A stretch of 24,319 nt of DNA from positions 1 through 24,319 of the forward strand of contig DASRFJ010000155.1 in assembly GCA_035651595.1 (NCBI GenBank). The letters are read 5' to 3'. Below the pieces are notes generated by a model that saw only the letters and a list, made by a program, of their open reading frames with translations, ran no database searches and was not told the origin of the DNA. Within the stretch, counting starts at the first letter, position 1, and every line of letters starts with the position of its first letter. Of this stretch, positions 1 through 6,854 are shown one piece after another. Both the position numbers and the translations under genes were made by a program. This DNA is from JAFARZ01 sp035651595 (GTDB lineage Bacteria; Actinomycetota; Actinomycetes; Streptosporangiales; Streptosporangiaceae).

Positions 1-172
1 CCGGCCGGCTCCCGGGGTCCGCGGAGGCTCCGAAACAGCGGATCATACCGGCACGAACAGGGCATCGGCGCGCACCCAGCACAGGCGGATGCCTCGACAC
101 GCCGGAAACACACCTTAATTTGGATCGCTCACGTTCGGGGGGGTAAGTGTCCGCAATGATTTGGACCTGGCC

Positions 173-1288
173 CTACTGGTTCATGCGAGCGGTCGGGCTC
201 GGCACCACACGGACGCCCTCGGTCGCCTCGTTCTGGTCGATGGTGGGCGGACGCACCGCGGACGGCTGCTTCTGCTGCGGCTGCTGGCCGGGCTGGGGCT
301 GGGGCTGGGGCTGTCCGCCGGGCGTTACGGGGCGCGCGGGCGGTTGCGGCCGCGGTGCCGCGGGCTGGGCCACCGGGGTGGTGACCGGCGTGGTGACCGC
401 GTGCCCGGCCGGTGCCGCCGGGCCGGCCGCCTCGCTCGTGCCGAGATTCTTGGCGGTGTTCAGGGAGACCTCGTCCTCCAGCGACGGGCGGGCGTTCTCG
501 GCCTCGACCAGCGCGGAGACCCCCTCCAGGATCTCGGCGAGCCGCTTGACGGTTTCGCCGTGCCGGGTGCTGAGATGGTTCAGGCGGCGCTCCGCACCGT
601 CGTGGATCGCGGTGGCTCGCGCGGTGGCCTCGTCCAGGGCCCGCTTGGCCTGTGCTTTCGCGGAGTTCAGCGCGGCGTCGGCGCGCTTTTGCGCCTCAGC
701 GGTGGTGCGCTCCGCGTCGGCCTTGGCCGAGGTCGTGGCGCGCTCGGCCTCCGCGCGCGCCGTGGTGGTGAGCCGCTCCGCCTCCGCCCGCGCGGTGGTC
801 GTCATCCGCTCCGCCTCGGTGCGTGCCGAGTTGCGGGTCTTCTCCGCCTCGCTGCGCGCGGACGTGATCGCCCGCTCGGCCTGCTCCTGTGCCGCGGTCA
901 GCATGCGTTCGGCCTGCTCGCGCGCCTCCACGCGGGTCCGCTCGGCCTCGGCCTGGGCCTCGTTGCGCTGCTGCGAGATCTCGTCCTGGGCCTTGGACTT
1001 CTCCGAGCGCGCCTCGTCGTCGGCCAGCTTGAGGATCTGCGCGATGCGCTCGCTGACTTCCTGGTGCGCCGGCTTGGCGCCCAGCGCCTGCTGACGCGCC
1101 TGGGCCAGGTCGCGCCGGAGTTCTTCCGAGTCGTCGAGGGCGCGTGCAAGGCGCTGCTCTAGCTCCCGGATCTGGCTCCGGCACCGGGCCAGGAACTCGT
1201 CGACCTGGCGGCGGCTGTATCCGCGAAGCTGCACTTCGAAGACGTCGTCGTTGCTGAGATTCGGCAGGAGATCACTGTTGTCATTCAT
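173..1288 (-). CDS. DivIVA-domain coiled-coil protein (Scy/FilP/Wag31-like)
   Basis: Predicted 371-aa cytoplasmic scaffold protein. Residues about 13-65 look like a DivIVA N-terminal domain (VFEVQLRGYSRRQVDEFL), which in Wag31/DivIVA proteins binds curved membrane at poles. Residues 111-231 are eleven consecutive 11-residue units of the type ARxEAERxTTT, a hendecad coiled coil as known from Streptomyces Scy. A second helical stretch runs to about 265. The last 100 residues are a low-complexity Ala/Pro/Gln tail with a QPQPQPQ run. The ATG start at 1288 has a GGGAAG-type ribosome site about 8 nt upstream. Family knowledge suggests a role in polar growth or the cytoskeleton. That role is inferred, because this protein is shorter than Scy and longer than FilP or Wag31. 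It is transcribed away from the glnR-mshD side and no operon partner is visible. Confidence 0.85.
   Translation of the reverse strand: MNDNSDLLPNLSNDDVFEVQLRGYSRRQVDEFLARCRSQIRELEQRLARALDDSEELRRDLAQARQQALGAKPAHQEVSERIAQILKLADDEARSEKSKAQDEISQQRNEAQAEAERTRVEAREQAERMLTAAQEQAERAITSARSEAEKTRNSARTEAERMTTTARAEAERLTTTARAEAERATTSAKADAERTTAEAQKRADAALNSAKAQAKRALDEATARATAIHDGAERRLNHLSTRHGETVKRLAEILEGVSALVEAENARPSLEDEVSLNTAKNLGTSEAAGPAAPAGHAVTTPVTTPVAQPAAPRPQPPARPVTPGGQPQPQPQPGQQPQQKQPSAVRPPTIDQNEATEGVRVVPSPTARMNQ
596..958 (-). repeat. 33-bp coding repeat (hendecad coiled coil)
   Basis: Eleven in-frame degenerate 33-bp units inside the DivIVA-like gene encode 11-residue repeats (residues 111-231). The best conserved units read ARTEAERMTTT, ARAEAERLTTT and ARAEAERATTS. 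The period of 11 predicts a nearly straight or slightly right-handed coiled coil. Confidence 0.8.
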
Positions 1289-1931
1289 TTCGCGGCTTCC
1301 CGGGGATCATCAAATTGGCTGCAGGCGGGAACGTGTCCGAACCCTAGCGAGGCTAGAGGTAAGTGAGTTCACTGGGGGGAACTCACGTGAATCCTGATTA
1401 GTTTGATATGCGCGTCCGCGCCCGTACCAGCACGACTCTCGTCCGGAACTAGTGCCGCGCGCAACCGAAACGACCTAGTGTCCTGGTTTCTACCTGGTTC
1501 GGCCGTCCTGATCGGGGGTGTCACTTGCTACGTGGTTTGCGCCATGGTGCGAATGTGGCGCCAGAGGTACCACCGCCTAGTCCGGCGGGGTCGGCCGCAT
1601 GGCCCGCCTGGCTGGCGGAACCATCCCCCTTCGCAAACACGGTCTAGTCGGGACCCCGGAGTTCCGCGTAGTCCCAGCCTTCCACCTAATCCGAGCGCAG
1701 CCCGGAGGAGGTACCCGACATTTCCGGAAATATCGGGTGTGGGACCGACGGGGCAGGTGTGGCGCACTTAGCGGATTGCGGTGTCTTGGTGATGCGATTT
1801 GCCGGAATCGTTACCGTTCAGCTGGGTAGAACGGCACGTGCAGGTGGTCTGGGAATGGCCCTGATGGGTCATGCGAAGGAACGGCGCCGGCACGTACCCT
1901 TGGCCGGAAGGTGCACGGAGTCGTCAGTAGC
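1289..1931. other. gene-poor intergenic region, 643 bp
   Basis: This stretch separates the divergent DivIVA-like gene and the small ORF at 1932. It holds short ORFs on both strands (for example 1403-1771 and 1528-1767), but none has a ribosome site, a recognisable protein or typical codon use. I found no tRNA or rRNA. It probably carries the promoter of the DivIVA-like gene near 1300-1400, including the inverted repeat at 1363-1386, and a promoter for the small ORF. Nothing else could be assigned. Confidence 0.5.
1363..1386. promoter_or_regulatory. 8-bp perfect inverted repeat upstream of DivIVA-like gene
   Basis: GTGAGTTC (1363-1370) and GAACTCAC (1379-1386) are perfect reverse complements separated by 8 nt (ACTGGGGG). 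The element lies 75-100 bp upstream of the DivIVA-like start codon. It could be a dimeric-regulator operator; no regulator can be named. Confidence 0.4.
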
Positions 1932-2096
1932 GTGGAGGTGAGCGCGATTCCGAGGCAGTTGGATTTGCGCGTCCACGACAGCGTCGCTCTGGATGAGATC
2001 GACCTTTACACCGACGTGCTGAGCGCTGTCGCCGCGGCCGACCGGCCGCTGACCGACGCCGAGTTGGACGAGGTGCTCGGGCTCAGCGCGGATTAG
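1932..2096 (+). CDS. small acidic hypothetical protein
   Basis: A 54-aa protein of unknown function, with a C-terminal half rich in Asp/Glu (DSVALDEIDLYTDVLSAV, then LTDAELDEVLGL). The regular amphipathic pattern and clean amino-acid composition suggest a real gene. The reading frame is open from a GTG at 1911, but that codon has a purine run directly against it. The GTG at 1932 has GGAG about 11 nt upstream and is preferred; GTG at 1938 is also possible. The stop TAG (2094-2096) overlaps the mshD stop on the other strand. No domain was recognised. It may be one of the short conserved actinobacterial proteins found near mshD. Confidence 0.6.
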   Translation: MEVSAIPRQLDLRVHDSVALDEIDLYTDVLSAVAAADRPLTDAELDEVLGLSAD

Positions 2097-3031
2097 CCCG
2101 GGCGCCGGTACATCGCGTCCGCGCGCCATCGGGTGAAGCCCAGGTGCTGGTACATGCTGATCGCCGCCGTGTTTTCCTCGTCCACGTAGAGCAGGACTTC
2201 CGGTAGGCCGCGATCGCGCAGGTAGCGGAGGCCGGCGGCGGTGAGCGCCTTGCCGAGCCCGCCGCCGTGCGCGTCCGGGTCAACGCCGACCACGTACACC
2301 TCGCCGAGGCCGTCCGGGTGCACCTTGGTCCAGTGGTACCCGGTCATGGCGCCGTCGTGCTCGGCGATGAAGAAGCCAGCGGGGTCGAACCACGGTTCGT
2401 TCTCCCGCAGTTCGACGTCGCGCCTGGTCCACGAGCCCTGCTCGGGGTGCTTGGCAAATGCCCGGGCGTTCAGCCGAAGCCACTCGTCCTCGTCCTGGCC
2501 GGGCCGGAACGTCCGCAGCGTGGTGCCCGCGGGAAACGCGACCTCCGGTGGCTCGTTGTCCTCCGGGGGGAGGCCTCCCCCCGGACCCCCCTGGGGAAGC
2601 GGCCGCCGCATCTGCCACAGGGCGCGGAACCGCTCGAAGCGCGCGGACCTGGCCAGCGCCGCGGCGGCGGCGAGGTCGCCGTGCGCCCAGACCCGTACCG
2701 GGTGGCCTTGGGCCCGAGCGAGGAGTTCGCGCGCCAGCGCGGCACCAACTCCCTTGCGGCGGTGCCCGGGATGAACGACGAGCTCCCCGGTGACCTCGCT
2801 GCCTTCGGCGGGATCCGGCTCGTCGAGGTAGGCGTAGCCGGCGACCTGCCCGTCGGCGGTGGCCAGCACGTCGCTGCCGTGGCCGGGGTCGCCGTGCCGG
2901 AGCCGGAGCAGGCCGTGCTCGGAGAGCGGGTCAACCCCGTCGGCGTCGGCGGCGGCCTGGATGAGCCCGAGCACGGCGTCGGTCTGACCGGGCCGCAGCG
3001 GCCCGGCCGCGAACTCGGCCGCGGCGGTCAC
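2093..3031 (-). CDS. mshD: mycothiol synthase MshD
   Basis: A 312-aa double-GNAT acetyltransferase, the usual MshD length. MshD catalyses the last step of mycothiol synthesis, acetylating Cys-GlcN-Ins with acetyl-CoA in the cytoplasm. The N-terminal GNAT domain carries the acetyl-CoA loop VHPGHRRKGVGAAL. The C-terminal domain carries VGVDPDAHGGGLGKAL followed by YVDEENTAAISMYQHLGF, typical of MshD. A Gly/Pro-rich linker around residues 145-165 joins them and coincides with a DNA palindrome. The start is GTG at 3031, overlapping the glnR stop as GTGA, so translation is probably coupled. The TAA stop overlaps the stop of the convergent small ORF. The glnR-mshD adjacency is known from M. tuberculosis. 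Confidence 0.93.
   Translation of the reverse strand: MTAAAEFAAGPLRPGQTDAVLGLIQAAADADGVDPLSEHGLLRLRHGDPGHGSDVLATADGQVAGYAYLDEPDPAEGSEVTGELVVHPGHRRKGVGAALARELLARAQGHPVRVWAHGDLAAAAALARSARFERFRALWQMRRPLPQGGPGGGLPPEDNEPPEVAFPAGTTLRTFRPGQDEDEWLRLNARAFAKHPEQGSWTRRDVELRENEPWFDPAGFFIAEHDGAMTGYHWTKVHPDGLGEVYVVGVDPDAHGGGLGKALTAAGLRYLRDRGLPEVLLYVDEENTAAISMYQHLGFTRWRADAMYRRPG
2563..2584. repeat. 22-bp perfect palindrome within mshD
   Basis: CCGGGGGG-AGGCCT-CCCCCCGG is perfectly self-complementary over 22 bp. It falls in the codons for the Gly/Pro linker between the two GNAT domains. Similar GC-rich palindromes are scattered in actinomycete genomes, so it may be an inserted repetitive element tolerated in a linker. 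Confidence 0.7.
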
Positions 3032-3780
3032 CGATCGGCCGGCACGGAACGCGCGCGCGGCGCGGACGGCGTGGCGGTCGCGGGCTGATCCTCGTCGTCC
3101 CTGGGACCCTTGACCGGCACGAAGCGGTAACCGACGTTGCGCACGGTGCCGATCAGCGCCTCGTGTTCCGGTCCGAGCTTCGCGCGGAGCCGCCGCACGT
3201 GGACGTCCACCGTGCGGGTGCCGCCGAAGTAGTCATAGCCCCAGACTTCCTGAAGCAGGTGGGCCCGGGTGAACACGCGGCCAGGATGCTGGGCGAGGAA
3301 CTTGAGCAGCTCGAATTCCTTGAACGTCAGGTCGAGGGCACGGCCGCGCAGCCGGGCGGAGTACGTTGCCTCGTCGATAGCGAGTTCGCCGGAGCGGATC
3401 TCGTCGGGCACGTCCGCCGCGGCCGCGAGCGCGCGGCGGCCGGTTGCCAGCCGGAGCCTCGCCTCGACCTCGGCGGGGCCCGCTGTGTTCAACATCACAT
3501 CGTCCACCCCCCAGTCGGCGCTGATCGCGGCCAGGCCGCCCTCGGTGACGATCGCCAGCAGCGGGCACTCCAGGCCTGTGGTGTGCAGCAGCTGGCACAG
3601 GCCCCTGGCATGCGCCAGCTCGCGGCGGGCGTCGATCAGCACCGCGTCCGCAGGCGGCGCCGCTACCAGGGCGGACGTATCCGCCGGCAGCACCCGCACC
3701 GAGTGCAGCAGCAGCCCGAGGGCGGGCAGCACCGTCGCGGACGGCTCGAGCGCGCCGGTGATCAGCAGCAGGTCACTCAC
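3028..3780 (-). CDS. glnR: GlnR, OmpR/PhoB-type orphan response regulator of nitrogen metabolism
   Basis: A 250-aa winged-helix regulator closely matching actinobacterial GlnR, the global nitrogen regulator acting on glnA, amtB and related genes. Residues 1-115 are an atypical receiver domain. Asp50 (VLIDARREL) is kept, but the acidic pocket at the N-terminus is replaced by LLLITGALEPS, consistent with phosphorylation-independent GlnR. The DNA-binding domain follows, with ALDLTFKEFELLKFLAQ, VWGYDYFGGTRTVDVHVRRL and a C-terminal VRNVGYRFV wing. The C-terminal tail is Pro/Ala-rich. The start is GTG at 3780 with GGAGG 9 nt upstream. No cognate sensor kinase is adjacent, as expected for an orphan. 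The gene is divergent from the MoaD-like gene and overlaps mshD. Confidence 0.93.
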   Translation of the reverse strand: MSDLLLITGALEPSATVLPALGLLLHSVRVLPADTSALVAAPPADAVLIDARRELAHARGLCQLLHTTGLECPLLAIVTEGGLAAISADWGVDDVMLNTAGPAEVEARLRLATGRRALAAAADVPDEIRSGELAIDEATYSARLRGRALDLTFKEFELLKFLAQHPGRVFTRAHLLQEVWGYDYFGGTRTVDVHVRRLRAKLGPEHEALIGTVRNVGYRFVPVKGPRDDEDQPATATPSAPRARSVPADR

Positions 3781-3815
3781 CCGATAGCACCTCCACTACC
3801 TGTATAAACACGCAA

Positions 3816-3843
3816 GGACCCGGGGGCAACAGCGCCCGGGTCC
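3816..3843. promoter_or_regulatory. inverted repeat in glnR/MoaD-like divergent promoter region
   Basis: GGACCCGGG (3816-3824) and CCCGGGTCC (3835-3843) are perfect 9-bp arms around a 10-nt spacer, inside the 85-bp gap between glnR and the MoaD-like gene. It could be an operator or a leader hairpin. It does not resemble the GlnR GTnAC/GnAAC box. Confidence 0.4.
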
Positions 3844-3865
3844 CGATGAAGGCAGGATATCTCAT

Positions 3866-4126
3866 ATGGCCACGGTGACAATCAGGTACTGGGCGGCTGC
3901 CAAGGACGCGGCGGGTGTCGCCGAGGACACGGTGGAGGCGCGGACGCTCGCGGAGGCGCTGGCCGCCGCTCTCGCGCGCAGAGGGGCGGACGGCCGCCTC
4001 GGCAGGGTGCTGGCCGGCTCGTCCTTCCTGGTCGACGGCGCGCCGGCCGGCCGTCGTGAGCCCGCCGACCTCATGCTTCATGATGCGGCGGTGGTCGAGG
4101 TGCTCCCCCAATTCGCCGGGGGATAG
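3866..4126 (+). CDS. MoaD/ThiS-family sulfur carrier protein
   Basis: An 86-aa ubiquitin-like beta-grasp protein. It begins with VTIRYWAAAKDAAG, typical of MoaD, and ends in a diglycine (PQFAGG). That is the site adenylated and thiocarboxylated in sulfur carriers for molybdopterin, thiamine or cysteine pathways. The length is normal for the family. No MoaE, ThiG or ThiF partner is in the window, so the pathway is open. Its position beside thioredoxin, sulfurtransferase and SseC suggests sulfur transfer. The ATG at 3866 has only a weak upstream site (GGCAGGA). It is divergent from glnR across 85 bp. Confidence 0.85.
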   Translation: MATVTIRYWAAAKDAAGVAEDTVEARTLAEALAAALARRGADGRLGRVLAGSSFLVDGAPAGRREPADLMLHDAAVVEVLPQFAGG

Positions 4127-4220
4127 CGGGGAAGCCTGTCCAACAGGGGCCGCGGTGCGGCAGACTGGGACGGCAAATATCCGAGTGTGTCCGGGCATGT
4201 ACGTTCCGAAGTCAGTGAGC

Positions 4221-4886
4221 ATGGACAGAACGCAGGGGCCAGAGGGCCCGCACCGGCCTGAAGTTCCGGCTGGTACGAAAGATTCCAGCGGCGAAAAAAG
4301 AACCGCGGGCGAGTTGAACCACGCCACGCGGCCTTACGTTCTACATAGTGTGCCGAACGCGGGAACCGCGTCCCGCCAGGGGCGAGTGGCCGACGAGGCC
4401 TTTGTCAGGGCGCTTTACGCCGAACATGGCGGGGCCTTGCTTCGTTATGCCCTCCACCTCATGGGCGGAGACCGTCAGCGCGCGGAGGATCTGGTGCAGG
4501 AGACGATAGTGCGGGCGTGGCGCCATCCCGACGCGCTCGCCGAGCGGCCAGCCCGCCCGTGGCTGTTCGCCGTCGCGCGCAACCTCGCCGTGGACTCCTA
4601 CCGCGCCCGCCAGGCACGGCCCACCGAGCTGGGTGAGGCGGCGTTCAACCTGCTGCCGTCAGACGACGACGCGGATCGCACGCTGGAGTCCTGGGCGGTC
4701 GCCGACGCGCTGGCCTCGCTGCGGCCCGAGCACCGGCGCGTGATCATCGAGACGTACTACCGCGGCTGCTCGGTCGCCGAAGCGTCCGCTACCCTCGGCA
4801 TTCCGGCGGGCACCGTGAAATCGCGAACCTACTACGCGCTGAAGGCATTGAAGCTTGCTCTGCAGGAACGAGGGCTAGCGCCATGA
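4221..4886 (+). CDS. ECF-family RNA polymerase sigma factor
   Basis: Encodes a group 4 (ECF) sigma factor. Region 2 spans FVRALYAEHGGALLRYAL to DLVQETIVRAWRHP and the core-binding PWLFAVARNLAVDSYRAR. Region 4 spans SLRPEHRRVIIETYYRG to the helix-turn-helix SVAEASATLGIPAGTVKSR. No SnoaL-like C-terminal extension is present. The start is uncertain: ATG at 4221 gives 221 aa with a 55-residue unstructured N-terminus, ATG at 4197 and GTG at 4350 or 4386 are in frame, and none has a clear ribosome site. The stop overlaps the anti-sigma start as ATGA, so the two are made in balance. The downstream thioredoxin suggests a thiol or redox regulon, by analogy with SigR. The specific ECF group is not assigned. 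Confidence 0.9.
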   Translation: MDRTQGPEGPHRPEVPAGTKDSSGEKRTAGELNHATRPYVLHSVPNAGTASRQGRVADEAFVRALYAEHGGALLRYALHLMGGDRQRAEDLVQETIVRAWRHPDALAERPARPWLFAVARNLAVDSYRARQARPTELGEAAFNLLPSDDDADRTLESWAVADALASLRPEHRRVIIETYYRGCSVAEASATLGIPAGTVKSRTYYALKALKLALQERGLAP

Positions 4887-5602
4887 CCGAGTCCTGGGAC
4901 TGCGCCGAGGCGAAGATCTCGCTCGGCGTATACGTACTCGGCGCGATCGACCCCGCCGAGCGGGCCCTCGTCGACGCGCACGTGGCGACCTGCCGCGACT
5001 GCCGCGACGAACTGGCCGGCCTGGCCGGCATACCGGCACTGCTGGCCCGGGTGAACCCGGAGGAGGTCGAGCGGATCGCCGCGGAACAGCCGGAGCAGCC
5101 ATACACCGAAGCGCCGCCGGAGCTGATCGGCACCGTGGTCAGCCTCGCCGCCGCCCGCAGGCGCCGGAGCAGGTGGCGTTACCTGGCGTCGGCGGCCGCG
5201 GTCGTGGCGGTCGTGGCCGGCGTGTTCGGCGGGCTCGCCGCGTCTGGCGGACCGGCCTCGGGGCCGCCAGCGATCGCATTCCCTCCTGGAAACACCAACT
5301 GGGAGCTGGTCAGCGGCACCAGCAAGAGCGGCGACGTCAACGCCACGGTCTCCTACGGGATTGAGCGTTGGGGGACGGTGCTCGCCGCCAAGGTCGAAGG
5401 CATCCCGGTGGGCACGACCTGTCAGCTGTACGTCGTGCACAACGACGGGACGCGGACGATGGCGACGGAGTGGACGACCGCCAGCGACGAGGGCACCGTC
5501 TGGTACTGGGGTGCCATGGCCATGCCCGGCACGGACAAGGGCATCGCCAGCTTCCAGGTAACCGAGGGTCCCAAGCTTTTGGTCACCGTCCCCGCCACCT
5601 GA
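4883..5602 (+). CDS. zinc-finger anti-sigma factor, single-pass membrane protein
   Basis: A 239-aa predicted anti-sigma factor for the overlapping ECF sigma gene. The N-terminal zf-HC2/ZAS domain has the HxxxCxxC signature (His33, Cys37, Cys40) plus Cys7, a set that binds zinc and in RsrA-like proteins senses thiol oxidation. One membrane helix lies at about residues 100-120 after an Arg-rich stop-transfer stretch (RRRRSRWR). The external C-terminal domain (about 125-239) resembles the extracytoplasmic part of RskA-type anti-sigma factors (LVSGTSKSGDVNATVSY, GTTCQLYVVHNDG). The start ATG lies within ATGA at the sigma stop. Whether the Cys cluster is redox-active or structural cannot be told from sequence. 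Confidence 0.88.
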   Translation: MTESWDCAEAKISLGVYVLGAIDPAERALVDAHVATCRDCRDELAGLAGIPALLARVNPEEVERIAAEQPEQPYTEAPPELIGTVVSLAAARRRRSRWRYLASAAAVVAVVAGVFGGLAASGGPASGPPAIAFPPGNTNWELVSGTSKSGDVNATVSYGIERWGTVLAAKVEGIPVGTTCQLYVVHNDGTRTMATEWTTASDEGTVWYWGAMAMPGTDKGIASFQVTEGPKLLVTVPAT

Positions 5603-5656
5603 CGGGCCGCCGGAGGACGGCGAGCGGCCAGCGGGCGCGCTCCGGGGTGACCGGGA

Positions 5657-6238
5657 ATGCACTGGGGGGCGGTGGTGCTGTTACCCCCGATGACTGGAGG
5701 GCTGATCGCACTCGCCGTCGCGCTGATCGTCGCGACGGGAATCGGGCTGGGCCTGCGCTGGCGGGCCGGCCGGTTCCGGCCGGTCGCGATACCGGGGGCA
5801 GCGGAAGTCTCCGCGGCCTCGGCCCGCGACGACCAGGTGCTGACCGCGGCCGATCTGGGCACGGAGCTGGGCGAGCGGGCCACGCTGGTGCAGTTCTCCA
5901 CGGCCTTCTGCGCGCCGTGCCGGCCTACCCGGCAGATCCTGGCGCAGGTGGCCGGACTGGTGCCGGGGGTCAAGCACGTGGATGTGGACGCCACGTCGCG
6001 GCTCGACCTGGTGCGCCGCCTCCGGATCCTCAGCACGCCGACCGTGCTCGTGCTCGGCCCCGGCGGGGTCATCGCCAAGCGCGCCACCGGCCTGCCGCGC
6101 AAGGCCGACGTCCTCGCCGCGCTCGGTCGGATCCTCGAGACGGACGACTTGGGCGTCGTTGAAACTTCGACTAGATTGACCGTCAATACCGGAAATGTCA
6201 CCGGACCTGAGCGTGACAGCCGGAGTGAGTCCGAATAG
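5657..6238 (+). CDS. membrane-anchored thioredoxin-like protein (ThiX-like)
   Basis: A 193-aa protein with one N-terminal membrane helix (about residues 13-33) followed by a thioredoxin fold. The active site is FCAPC (Cys85, Cys88) rather than the common CGPC. The cis-proline loop is LSTPTV (Pro128). The C-terminal 25 residues are an unstructured Thr/Ser/Asn-rich tail. The protein should face outside the membrane or be membrane-tethered, and may exchange disulfides with the neighbouring DUF4395 protein or the anti-sigma factor. The ATG at 5657 has GGGGTGA about 7 nt upstream; an in-frame ATG at 5690 would shorten the protein by 11 residues. It lies 54 nt after the anti-sigma gene, probably in the same transcript. 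Confidence 0.85.
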   Translation: MHWGAVVLLPPMTGGLIALAVALIVATGIGLGLRWRAGRFRPVAIPGAAEVSAASARDDQVLTAADLGTELGERATLVQFSTAFCAPCRPTRQILAQVAGLVPGVKHVDVDATSRLDLVRRLRILSTPTVLVLGPGGVIAKRATGLPRKADVLAALGRILETDDLGVVETSTRLTVNTGNVTGPERDSRSESE

Positions 6239-6269
6239 CATCATGTTCGTGACCTGGAGGACAGAGGAG

Positions 6270-6341
6270 ATGCTGACCAAGCGGCGTGCGGTGGATTTCT
6301 GCCATGTCGCGACGGCGATCTGTCCCTGCTCCGCGGCCTGA
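6270..6341 (+). CDS. cysteine-rich leader peptide (putative attenuator uORF)
   Basis: A 23-codon ORF starting MLTKRRAVDFCHVATAI and ending CPCSAA, with Cys at positions 11, 18 and 20. GGAGG at 6256-6260 lies 9 nt upstream of the ATG. The MLTKRRAVD start and C-terminal Cys codons match the short actinobacterial leader peptides placed before sulfur and cysteine genes. For such peptides, ribosome stalling on Cys codons has been shown in mycobacteria to relieve attenuation. Here it precedes DUF4395-cysA2-sseC by 66 nt. It is likely a cis-regulator rather than a functional protein. Confidence 0.85.
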   Translation: MLTKRRAVDFCHVATAICPCSAA

Positions 6342-6361
6342 GCCCGGCCCGTACGCCTTTC

Positions 6362-6383
6362 GGCATGCGGGTTCCGCATTGCC
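6362..6383 (+). promoter_or_regulatory. candidate attenuator hairpin after the Cys leader peptide
   Basis: GGCATGCGG (6362-6370), loop GTT, then CCGCATTGCC (6374-6383) form a 9-bp stem with one bulged T. It sits between the leader-peptide stop and the ribosome site GAGGAG (6395-6400) of the DUF4395 gene. No U-tract follows, so translational or Rho-type control is more likely than an intrinsic terminator. Confidence 0.45.
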
Positions 6384-6407
6384 CGACCGGCGCCGAGGAG
6401 CATCACC

Positions 6408-6839
6408 ATGGAGATTGACCCACGCGGTCCCAGATTCGCAGCGACGCTGACCGTTGTCGTGCTCGCGATCGTCCTGATCACGCAAAGCGCCTGGCTGCTG
6501 GCGGCTCAGTGCCTGGTGTTCGCGATCGGGGCGGTGGCCGGGATGCGGTACGCGCCGTACGGGCTGGTGTACCGCAGCCTGGTGAGGCCGCGGCTCGGTC
6601 CGCCGGACACCACCGAGGCGGCGGCACCGCCCCGGTTCGCGCAGGCGGTCGGCGCCGTCATGGCGCTGGCCGGAATCATCGGCTTCGCGGCGGGATCGGC
6701 CGTCGCGGGCGTCGTCTTCACCGCTCTCGCCCTGGCCGCGGCGTTCCTCAACGCGGCCTTCGATTACTGCCTGGGGTGCCAGGTGTATTTGTTCATCCAG
6801 CGGGCCCGGCCGTCCACGCACCGTGTGGCCGGGTCCTGA
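6408..6839 (+). CDS. DUF4395 family membrane protein
   Basis: A 143-aa integral membrane protein with about four hydrophobic helices: LTVVVLAIVLITQSAWLL and AQCLVFAIGAVAG near the N-terminus, AVGAVMALAGIIGFAAG and VAGVVFTALALAAAFLNAAF near the C-terminus. The C-terminal part ends in DYCLGCQVYLF, a CxxC pair at the membrane edge that is characteristic of DUF4395. The family has no proven reaction. The CxxC and the adjacent thioredoxin and sulfurtransferase genes suggest transfer of electrons or sulfur across the membrane. GAGGAG lies 7 nt before the ATG. The gene is 15 nt upstream of cysA2 and behind the Cys leader peptide, so it is probably induced by cysteine limitation. Confidence 0.85.
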   Translation: MEIDPRGPRFAATLTVVVLAIVLITQSAWLLAAQCLVFAIGAVAGMRYAPYGLVYRSLVRPRLGPPDTTEAAAPPRFAQAVGAVMALAGIIGFAAGSAVAGVVFTALALAAAFLNAAFDYCLGCQVYLFIQRARPSTHRVAGS

Positions 6840-6854
6840 CCGGGAGGTATTTCA

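Noticed and set aside
1..172. possible RNA gene or terminator after the DivIVA-like gene
   Set aside because: No stable hairpin with a T-tract and no tRNA-like structure could be traced.
161..1162. plus-strand ORFs opposite the DivIVA-like gene
   Set aside because: Low-complexity Arg/Gly/Leu translation created by the 33-bp coding repeat read in reverse.
1403..1771. 122-codon ORF and neighbouring short ORFs in the 1289-1931 gap
   Set aside because: No ribosome site, no recognisable domain, irregular Arg/Pro-rich composition, and overlapping ORFs on both strands of similar quality.
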